This document shows, piece after piece, positions 17,430 to 25,109 of a stretch of 49,542 bases of DNA. The stretch is from Rhizobium sp. Q54. Lineage in GTDB: Bacteria > Pseudomonadota > Alphaproteobacteria > Rhizobiales > Beijerinckiaceae. A model generated the notes under the pieces. That model made no database searches. It saw only the letters and a list, made by a program, of their open reading frames with translations, and was not told where the DNA came from. The stretch lies in contig CAMCUC010000019.1 in the NCBI GenBank assembly GCA_945878875.1, forward strand, positions 1 to 49,542, given 5' to 3'. Numbering within the stretch: the stretch's first letter is position 1; every line of letters starts with the position of its first letter. Both the position numbers and the translations under genes were made by a program.

Positions 17430-17924
17430 TCACCCCAAATGATGCGCCAGCAGCTTCAGGCACATGCGCTCGAACGCTTCGCGCTCCTGCGGGTCCAGCG
17501 GCTCCAGCAATTTGTCCTGTACCGCCAGCACGGCCGGAGCGGCGCGGGCAAGGGCTGCCTGCCCATCCGGCGTGATCGACAACAGATTCAGCCGGCGGTC
17601 TTCGGGCGAGCCGCTGCGCGCGACCCAGCCTTTTTGCTCCAGCCGGTCGATCACGCCCCCGATTGTGGCGCGGTCATAGCCGATCAGCGCGGCCAGCGCC
17701 GCTTGTCCGGCGCCGGGGGTTTGGGCGATGGCGCACAGCGCTGCGTATTGCACCGGCGTCAGCTCCGGCCCCACGCAATCGCCAAACAGTCGCACCGCCA
17801 CCTGTTGCAGGCGGCGGATGAAATGTCCGGGCATGCGATGCACGGACAAATCGCCTGGGCCGCTGCTTGTATAATCAGGCGTGCGATGAGCCGCTTTGTG
17901 CGCCCGCTCGTTCACGCCAGACAT
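17430..17924 (-). CDS. MarR family transcriptional regulator
   Basis: This 164-residue winged-helix regulator has the MarR pattern. ELTPVQYAALCAIAQTPG near residue 65, the recognition helix region GYDRATIGGVIDRLEQKGWV near residue 92, and the wing ARSGSPEDRRLNLLSITPDG all fit. MarR proteins usually repress a neighbouring operon and release DNA on binding an aromatic ligand. Its start codon (17924) overlaps the end of the hydroxylase gene at 17912 by 13 bases, so the two are co-translated and the ligand may be a hydroxybenzoate. Confidence 0.88.
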   Translation of the reverse strand: MSGVNERAHKAAHRTPDYTSSGPGDLSVHRMPGHFIRRLQQVAVRLFGDCVGPELTPVQYAALCAIAQTPGAGQAALAALIGYDRATIGGVIDRLEQKGWVARSGSPEDRRLNLLSITPDGQAALARAAPAVLAVQDKLLEPLDPQEREAFERMCLKLLAHHLG

Positions 17925-19108
17925 TTGTCTTCGGTCCAGCCGTAGAGCCATTCGAGCGAATCGTAAAAGCGCTCTGGCGTGCGGTCTTTCCACATTGCGT
18001 TGCGCACCACGCGCTCGGCGCCGTCGGCGTGGAAGATGCGGCCCATTTCGCGCGCCGAGAACACCACGCGCGCGGTGCGCGGAATGCGCTTTTCCTCATA
18101 CAGCCGGAAGGCTTTCTCGATGTCGCGGTCGCACGCTTTGAGCGCCTCGCGCAGCGTGACCGCGTCCTCCATCGCCATGCAGGCGCCCTGCGCCATATAT
18201 TGCAGCATCGGATGGGCGGCGTCGCCCATCAGCGTGTAGCGGCCCTCGCCCCATTTGAGCACCGGATCGCGATCTGCGATCGCCCAGCGCCGCCACGAGG
18301 TGGGCTTTTCGATCAATTGGCGCGGCTTGTCGGCCACGCGCGTAAAGTAAGATAAAACTTCCTCGCGTGAGCCCTCGCGCACGCCCCATTCTTCCTGCTC
18401 GCGCGAATGGAAGGTCACGACGATGTTGTATTGCTCGCCGCCGCGCAGCGGATAATGCACGATATGGCACTTGGGACCGACCCAGATGGCGGCGGCGTTC
18501 CAGCGCAGCTCTTCGGGAAAATCCTCGCGCGGGCAAACGGCGCGATAGACGACATGGCCGGGCACATGGGCGCCGCCATCGCCCAGCAATTGCTTGCGCA
18601 CCACGGATTTTACGCCGTCGCAGCCGATCAGCGCCGCGCCTTCAAATACGTTGCCGTTGGTGTCTGTCACGCGCACGCTCTTGTCGCCGATGTCGACATG
18701 GTCGATCTTGGTTGAAGTATGCAGCCGCACGTTGGGCTTGGTCTGCACTTCCTCATAGATCGACAGATGAATGTCGGCGCGATGAATGACGGCGTAGGGA
18801 TTGCCAAAGCGCTTGCGAAATTCTTCGCGCACGGGGATGAGGCCGACCACGCTTTCGTCCACCGCGTCCATCATGATGAGATCGTCGGTGTAGACGGCGC
18901 GGGCGCGGGCGCGCGGGCCGCAACCCAGAGCGTCCATCGCATTGAAGGCGTTGGGGCCAAGCTGGATGCCGGCGCCGATTTCGCCGATCTGCGCCGCCTG
19001 CTCCAAAACCTCGACGTCAAAGCCGGCCTGCGTCAGCGCCAATGCGCACGCCATGCCGCCGATGCCGCCGCCCGCCACCAGAATGGTGTTGTCGCGATTG
19101 CCGTTCAT
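17912..19108 (-). CDS. FAD-dependent monooxygenase, 3-hydroxybenzoate 6-hydroxylase-like
   Basis: This 398-residue class A flavoprotein hydroxylase uses NAD(P)H and oxygen. The FAD dinucleotide loop is ILVAGGGIGGMACALALTQA near residue 9. The second FAD motif, LMGDAAHPMLQYMAQGACMA, appears near residue 290 and IGCDGVKSVVR near residue 160. The stretch QYMAQGACMAMEDAVTL is characteristic of the 3-hydroxybenzoate 6-hydroxylase/salicylate hydroxylase branch, which would yield gentisate. The start at 19108 is preferred to 19129 (family N-terminus). It forms an operon with the MarR gene. The exact substrate is inferred, not shown. Confidence 0.82.
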   Translation of the reverse strand: MNGNRDNTILVAGGGIGGMACALALTQAGFDVEVLEQAAQIGEIGAGIQLGPNAFNAMDALGCGPRARARAVYTDDLIMMDAVDESVVGLIPVREEFRKRFGNPYAVIHRADIHLSIYEEVQTKPNVRLHTSTKIDHVDIGDKSVRVTDTNGNVFEGAALIGCDGVKSVVRKQLLGDGGAHVPGHVVYRAVCPREDFPEELRWNAAAIWVGPKCHIVHYPLRGGEQYNIVVTFHSREQEEWGVREGSREEVLSYFTRVADKPRQLIEKPTSWRRWAIADRDPVLKWGEGRYTLMGDAAHPMLQYMAQGACMAMEDAVTLREALKACDRDIEKAFRLYEEKRIPRTARVVFSAREMGRIFHADGAERVVRNAMWKDRTPERFYDSLEWLYGWTEDKCLA

Positions 19109-19229
19109 GTACGCCTCTCCCCGAAACATCTATCACATTGTAAGCATACGATCTGTATGCATGCTGTCAATATTGCTGTCGCTGGTTTGGTTTTGCTTTT
19201 CGCGCGCCTTTCGTGTAACCACCCGCATC

Positions 19230-19610
19230 ATGGAAACCATTCTTATCGTCATCCACCTCATGGTCGTTCTCGCGCTTGTCGCGGTCGTGCTGTTGCAGCG
19301 TTCCGAAGGGGGCGCGCTTGGCATTGGCGGCGGCGGAGGCGGCGGGTTCATGAGCGGACGTGGTCAGGCCAACGCCCTGACCCGCGCCACCACTATTTTG
19401 GGCACTCTGTTTTTCATCATCAGCATGAGCCTGACGATTCTGGCCAACGTGAACCGCGCCCCGACGTCGGTGCTTGACACCGTCAGCCCGCAGGCGCCCA
19501 TCGGTTCGGGCCAGGTTCCCGCTTCTGGCGGACAAGCCCCTGCTGGCGGCAGCCTGTTCGACCAGCTGCAGCGTCAAGAGCAGCAGGCGCCGCAGCCGCC
19601 CCGGCCTTAA
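19230..19610 (+). CDS. secG: Preprotein translocase subunit SecG
   Basis: This 126-residue protein has two membrane helices (about residues 2-22 and 53-73) joined by a glycine-rich cytoplasmic loop (GALGIGGGGGGGFMSGRGQ), the hallmark of SecG. It is the non-essential SecYEG subunit that eases protein export. The C-terminal 45 residues are Pro/Gln/Gly-rich, a usual alphaproteobacterial extension. A strong terminator follows at 19632, and pyrG lies downstream, a conserved secG-pyrG order in Rhizobiales. The start METILIVIHLMVVLAL was chosen by homology; upstream frame extension is not credible. Confidence 0.93.
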   Translation: METILIVIHLMVVLALVAVVLLQRSEGGALGIGGGGGGGFMSGRGQANALTRATTILGTLFFIISMSLTILANVNRAPTSVLDTVSPQAPIGSGQVPASGGQAPAGGSLFDQLQRQEQQAPQPPRP

Positions 19611-19631
19611 GGCAAATGTCTTCTTCATCGG

Positions 19632-19656
19632 GGGGTCGGTTCGCCGGCCCCTTTTT
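19632..19656 (+). terminator. Rho-independent terminator after secG
   Basis: GGGGTCGG (19632-19639) pairs with CCGGCCCC (19644-19651; one T-G wobble) around the stable tetraloop TTCG and is followed by TTTTT. It separates secG from pyrG. Confidence 0.85.
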
Positions 19657-19733
19657 CGTATCGGCGCGGTGCGCCTGTGCATAGCTTGATCGCGTGTCAT
19701 TTTTTGTTCGCGAATCGGCGCGTAAAGGAATAG

Positions 19734-21374
<1,641 letters not shown>

Positions 21375-21394
21375 CGGGGCAACGCCAGCGATTT

Positions 21395-21590
21395 TATCCG
21401 AGCGCGTAGCCTGCCGTGGATCCCGGTCGTCACCGGGGACGGTGCGGCGGTATGGGTGATCAGCGCTGTTGCTATCGCGCATTGCATCAGCACCGGAAGC
21501 TTTATCCGCAACGCCCCAAACGCGTCATGGTCGCGAAGGCGGCCATCTGCGGCGGGCCGCACGCTCATTGCCTGCGCCTTGCCACTGACG
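21395..21590. repeat. Intergenic mosaic repeat (copy C)
   Basis: This segment between pyrG and the GIY-YIG gene carries AGCCTGCCGTGGATCCCGG, GCATTGCATCAGCA, AGCTTTATCCGCAACGCCCC and CGTCATGGTCGCGAAGGCGG. These are the same blocks, in the same order, as in the tandem array at 21925-22365, with some sequence drift. It has no credible coding content. Confidence 0.75.
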
Positions 21591-21597
21591 GCTGAGT

Positions 21598-21888
21598 TCA
21601 ATTGTTCAGCTCTTCATATAAATCGCGCCATTCGGGATTCATCTGGAGGATCAACTTCATCTTCCACGCACGGAGCCAGTTCTTCATCCGCTTTTCTTGT
21701 GCGATGGCCTCGGCGATGTCGTCAAAGCGCTGGCTCCAGACCAGCAGCTTCAGTCCGTACTTTTTTGAGAACCCCGGATACAGCCCCTCGCGATGCTCCC
21801 ATATTCTGCGCGCGAGATCGCTCGTGACGCCGATGTAGAGCGTACCGTTTGGCCGATTTGTGATGATGTAAACCCAGCCGCCTCGCAT
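21598..21888 (-). CDS. GIY-YIG nuclease family protein (YhbQ-like)
   Basis: This 96-residue single-domain protein carries the GIY-YIG fold. VYIITNRPNGTLYIGVTSDL (residues 6-25) is the GIY-YIG motif, the conserved Arg is in ARRIWEH, and the metal-binding Glu is in AIAQEKRMKNW near residue 64. Stand-alone GIY-YIG proteins of this type are common in proteobacteria; a role in DNA nicking or repair is assumed but unproven. The gene is wholly surrounded by copies of an intergenic repeat family, which makes a link with repeat spread worth considering. Confidence 0.85.
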   Translation of the reverse strand: MRGGWVYIITNRPNGTLYIGVTSDLARRIWEHREGLYPGFSKKYGLKLLVWSQRFDDIAEAIAQEKRMKNWLRAWKMKLILQMNPEWRDLYEELNN

Positions 21889-21924
21889 ATTCCAATTATG
21901 CTTAAGTCAAAGCGATATGCAATG

Positions 21925-22365
21925 AGTGCCGCAGCCTGCCGTGGATCCCGGCCTTCGCCGGGATGACGCGCGGATAGATCGGCATTCAGCGCTCTCGCTA
22001 TCGCGCCTTGCATCAGCAACGCCAGCAGCTTAATCCGCAACGCTCCAAACACGTCATGGCGGCGAAGGCCGCCATCCACGACAGGCAACGAGCGCGCGGC
22101 CTGTCGTGGGTCCCGGCAATCCCGGGATGACGACGCGGCGGGGTTGACGCTCAGCGCTCTTGCAATCCCGCATTGCATCAGCATTGCCAGCAGCTTTACT
22201 CTCAACGCTCCAACCACGTCATGGCGGCGAAGGCCGCCATCCATGACAGGCAACGAGCGCGCGGCCTGTCGTGGATCCCGGCCTTCGCCGGGATGACGAT
22301 GCGGCGGGATGGGCGTTCTGCGCCAGCAGCTTTATCCGCAACGACCCAACCACGTCGTGGCGGCG
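21925..22365. repeat. Tandem array of intergenic mosaic repeats (copies D-F)
   Basis: The gene-free stretch 21889-22377 is filled by repeats. The block CGTCATGGCGGCGAAGGCC starts at about 22052, 22217 and, as a variant with GTGG, at about 22353. The first two are 165 bases apart; the third interval is shortened to about 136 bases. Each unit also has ACAGGCAACGAGCGCGCGGC with its palindromic partner GGCCTGTCGTGG, then TCCCGG...CCGGGATGACG, GCATTGCATCAGCA and AGCTTTA...CGCAACGCTCC. No coding sequence is credible here. Confidence 0.8.
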
Positions 22366-22377
22366 AAGGCGCCTGCT

Positions 22378-22926
22378 TCACCAGCGGCGTTCCGCCTTCA
22401 TGCGCTTCCTGACGCGGCGTTCGCTGGCGCGCTCGATCTCGGCGTCGAGGGTCTTCTGCACCCGCTCCAACGAAAGGCTGAGCGAGGCGAGCAGGCGCGC
22501 CACCCGCTCGCGCTCGGCGAACGTGCGCGGCTGCGCCTCCGCGACCGCGTTCAACTCCCGCCGCGCGAGGTGCGAGACGCGCTTCAGCGTGCCCTGCATA
22601 TTGGGAGAACCGGGCGCGGGCGCAATCCTGTCGAGCCGCGACCGCTCGGCCCCCTTGGCGGGCGCCCGCGCGCCCGTACAGCCCGCAGGCGCATCCGCCC
22701 GCACGATTCCCACGGAAGACGTCCCCAGCGAAGACCTGCGCGGCCAGTCCATCTCGGCGATCCAGCGCAGGAAGGTGGACACCGGCACGCCAAAGGCCGC
22801 CGCTACCTGCGTCAAAGGCACGGACGGATCATGATAAAGCGCCGCCATGCGGGCCATGTCGTCTGGCGAGAAGACCCGGCGTGTGCGGGGACGTCGGGTG
22901 AGATCTGGAGCTTGAGCTTGGGTCAT
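22378..22926 (-). CDS. Hypothetical protein with N-terminal helix-turn-helix
   Basis: This 182-residue protein is of unknown function. Residues 17-60 (VFSPDDMARMAALYHDPSVP then LTQVAAAFGVPVSTFLRWIA) look like a homeodomain-like helix-turn-helix of the kind found in terminase small subunits and transposase N-termini. A Pro/Ala-rich linker and a C-terminal Arg/Glu-rich helical region (ERERVARLLASLSLSLERVQ) follow, which could be a coiled coil. Its 3' end touches the repeat array. DNA binding is an inference; no catalytic motif is seen. Confidence 0.6.
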   Translation of the reverse strand: MTQAQAPDLTRRPRTRRVFSPDDMARMAALYHDPSVPLTQVAAAFGVPVSTFLRWIAEMDWPRRSSLGTSSVGIVRADAPAGCTGARAPAKGAERSRLDRIAPAPGSPNMQGTLKRVSHLARRELNAVAEAQPRTFAERERVARLLASLSLSLERVQKTLDAEIERASERRVRKRMKAERRW

Positions 22927-23044
22927 GGGGAGGGATGTAGGAATTTATTCATCTGAGTGCAAGGGTGCTAGTCGAATTATGGGGAAAACACCGAGCGAAG
23001 TGGTGCGTCACTGTCGGCGCTTCAATCACTGATGCTAGTCTTGC

Positions 23045-23058
23045 TCAGCTTAAGCTGA
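23045..23058. promoter_or_regulatory. 14-bp perfect palindrome before the TIR module
   Basis: TCAGCTTAAGCTGA is a perfect palindrome lying 23 bases upstream of the TTG start of the first TIR gene and 10 bases before its ribosome site (CGAGGAG, 23068-23074). The position suits an operator or a transcript-end hairpin controlling the module. No regulator gene is next to it. Confidence 0.4.
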
Positions 23059-23081
23059 CTACCTGATTCGAGGAGCTACCT

Positions 23082-23606
23082 TTGCCCCGTCGCAAGTGCT
23101 TCATCTCGTACCATCATGCAGACGACGCCTACGTGCGTGCGTTTGTTAATACATTTGATCATTCGCATGATGTTTTCATTGTGCGACGGCTGGGAGAAAT
23201 GCCGGACGATATCATAAATAGCAAAAGTACAGATTACGTTATGTCCAGAATTAAATCAGACTACATAGCTGACTCCACAGTAACCATCGTTCTAATGGGC
23301 GCATGTACATGGGCGCGAAAATACGTGGATTGGGAAATACAGTCATCCTTCCGGACCGGTGAAACAATAATTCCGAATTGACTATTGGGAATTAAGCTCC
23401 CAAATTTTCGTGACTTCCCACCGCGGTTTGCTTTAAATCTCCTACAACCTGGTGTCGTCGATTGTTATGCGAGATGGATCGATTATCCTACAAGCACCAG
23501 TCAGTTAGACGGAGCTATCGAAGCTGCGTATGAACGTAGGTTTACTCATAGTAAGTACATAAGAAACCCGCGAGATAGACACGAATACAATCGAGCGTGT
23601 CCATGA
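23082..23606 (+). pseudogene. ThsB-like TIR-domain protein (DUF1863 type), interrupted by one in-frame TGA
   Basis: A TTG start with AGGAG 7 bases upstream opens a frame that reads RKCFISYHHADDAYVRAFV, then STVTIVLMGACTWARKYVDW and EIQSSFRTGE. This matches the TIR-like DUF1863 fold of ThsB, the NAD-consuming signalling subunit of Thoeris. Codon 100 is TGA (23379-23381), and the same frame continues LLGIKLPNFRDFPPRFALNL to a stop at 23606. Related proteins usually have Gly here (P-N-G-L-L-G-I), so GGA to TGA is the likely change. The TIR core, including the W-E of YVDWEI, lies before the stop. The next gene's ATG overlaps the final stop (ATGA). Base composition is far lower in G+C than the flanks. 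Confidence 0.8.
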
Positions 23607-24289
23607 ATCCGGTGGCCACGACGTCGCCACCACTGCCTAATAGCCCACTGTTGACCATAATGTGGGATCAAACAGCTTGGGCGCTTTCAGTAAGTATTAG
23701 CTACTGGCTATTTATTGCAGCTCTGCTCATCACCACACTAATCCTCGCTTGGCGCTGGTATCATGGTTCATTTGCGTTTTCTACGTTTGAAATCGATCAG
23801 GCGGAAGTGGGTATAGGAAACGGCAAAATTCGCTTCAAACCCAACCAAGCTGATAAGCAAATTGCTTATGCTATATGGGTGGAATTGAGCACCCGCAAAA
23901 TTGGACTGCCTATTGATCTAGAACACGATGTGATCGCGGACATCTATGATTCTTGGTACAGTTTCTTCTCAGTGACGCGCGAGCTTATCAAGACAGTGCC
24001 AGTCGCGAAGGTTCGTCGAGATAGTACACAAAAGGTGATCCGCCTCTCAATCTCTATCCTTAATGAGGGACTGAGGCCCCATCTCACAATTTGGCAAGCT
24101 CGTTTCAGAATTTGGTACGAGCGTGAATTGAAGAGAAGCGAAACGGATTCACATGAAACCGCAATTGACCTTCAGGAGCTTCAGAAAATGTTTCCGAAGT
24201 ATGGCGAGCTAACGAGCGACTTGCAGCTAGTGAACCAAAGATTGATACACTATCGTGGCAAAATGCGCGAGATAGTGATGAAGGATTAG
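23603..24289 (+). CDS. Uncharacterised single-pass membrane protein between two TIR genes
   Basis: This 228-residue protein has one clear membrane helix (about residues 27-50, ending LLITTLILAWRWYHG) and a cytoplasmic domain of about 175 residues. I recognise no named family. The first soluble part is beta-rich (FSTFEIDQAEVGIGNGKIRF), followed by AIWVELSTRKIGLPIDLEHD and a helical region with NEGLRPHLTIWQARFRIWYE. It is intact. Its ATG overlaps the upstream TIR frame by ATGA, and the next TIR gene begins 3 bases after its stop. A membrane effector that senses a TIR-made nucleotide is an inference from this context and from Thoeris ThsA variants with membrane helices; no Macro, SIR2 or SLOG motif is visible. 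Confidence 0.75.
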   Translation: MNPVATTSPPLPNSPLLTIMWDQTAWALSVSISYWLFIAALLITTLILAWRWYHGSFAFSTFEIDQAEVGIGNGKIRFKPNQADKQIAYAIWVELSTRKIGLPIDLEHDVIADIYDSWYSFFSVTRELIKTVPVAKVRRDSTQKVIRLSISILNEGLRPHLTIWQARFRIWYERELKRSETDSHETAIDLQELQKMFPKYGELTSDLQLVNQRLIHYRGKMREIVMKD

Positions 24290-24292
24290 ACG

Positions 24293-24870
24293 ATGGCTTT
24301 TTATACCGCAGCTCAGCTTCGCAAGATCGCTCAAGATTGTGTCCAGCCCTTAAGAAAGAGCACGAGCGGTTATATTAAAGAAAGCAAATTAGCTGCAAGC
24401 GCTCGCCAATCTTTTGATGTTTTTCTCTCGCACTCGATCCTCGATGAGGAAATCATATTAGGTGTAAAAACCGTCATAGAAAAACTCGGTTTTTCTGTTT
24501 ACGTCGACTGGATCGAAGATCCAGAATTGGACCGAAAAAAGTTAATGCTGAGACCGCTGACCGTTTACAAACCAGAATGAAGCAATGCAAGTGTTTGATT
24601 TACGCACACTCTATAAACTCACCTGACTCGAAATGGATGCCGTGGGAACTTGGGTTTTTTGACGGATACAAAGGTCACATTGCTGTGTTACCTGTCGCTG
24701 AAACCGTCACTGATGTCTTTTCTGGACAAGAATATCTTGGGCTTTATCCTTATGTGGACCATTTGATATCTGATCTGTGGGTAAACAAGGGAAACTCATT
24801 GACCAAGAGACTTAGGAGGCCCGATGAGCAGTACAGCTTTCTACGTTTAACGGAGTGGATAAGGGCGTAA
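24293..24870 (+). pseudogene. Second TIR-domain protein (TIR_2 type), split by a -1 frameshift at A-AAA-AAG
   Basis: The first frame (24293-24580, 95 residues) has a helical N-terminus and then the TIR opening SFDVFLSHSILDEEIILGVK and FSVYVDWIEDPELDRKK. A -1 shift after AAG (24539-24541) continues VNAETADRLQTRMKQCKCLI and SKWMPWELGFFDG, which is the rest of a TIR_2 domain. The fused product would be 192 residues. The putative catalytic Glu (WELG) is encoded only after the shift, so the unshifted product should be inactive as an NADase. It starts 3 bases after the membrane-protein gene with GAAGGA upstream. Loss of one A from a seven-A run would explain the break; programmed frameshifting is the alternative. 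Confidence 0.8.
24535..24541 (+). other. Slippery heptamer A-AAA-AAG at the TIR frame break
   Basis: The codons CGA AAA AAG give A-AAA-AAG in the zero frame, the same heptamer and phase used by E. coli dnaX for -1 frameshifting. The -1 frame joins exactly to the rest of the TIR domain. An upstream hairpin CTGGATC-GAA-GATCCAG lies at 24508-24524. I see no strong downstream stem or upstream Shine-Dalgarno stimulator like those of dnaX. Confidence 0.5.
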
Positions 24871-25109
24871 AAAGCTTCACTCTCGGTCCCTCATTATTCG
24901 ACTGTAGAGCCCTGATTGCGCCATCCTATTTTCAACCGACTTTGCGCGGCACTTCACCCGTTGCGGCAGACGGTCGACGCAAGTGACGATGGTGGAGCGG
25001 GGTCACTCCCTTATCCGACCCTCGCTGACGCAAGGGCAACCTTCCGCCGCAAGGCGAGAAGAGCGTCAGCGGTCAGCACCTACTGCCCACTCCCCCGCCT
25101 CCTGCCCCC

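Noticed and set aside
21925-22365. CRISPR array among the intergenic repeats
   Set aside because: Units are about 165 bp, mosaic and palindromic, with no short constant repeat and unique spacers, and no cas genes.
22378-22926. HTH protein as part of the TIR module
   Set aside because: It is on the opposite strand, has the GC-rich composition of the flanks, and nothing links it to the TIR genes.
23379-23381. TGA as selenocysteine codon
   Set aside because: The homologous position is Gly rather than Cys, and no following stem-loop element is apparent.
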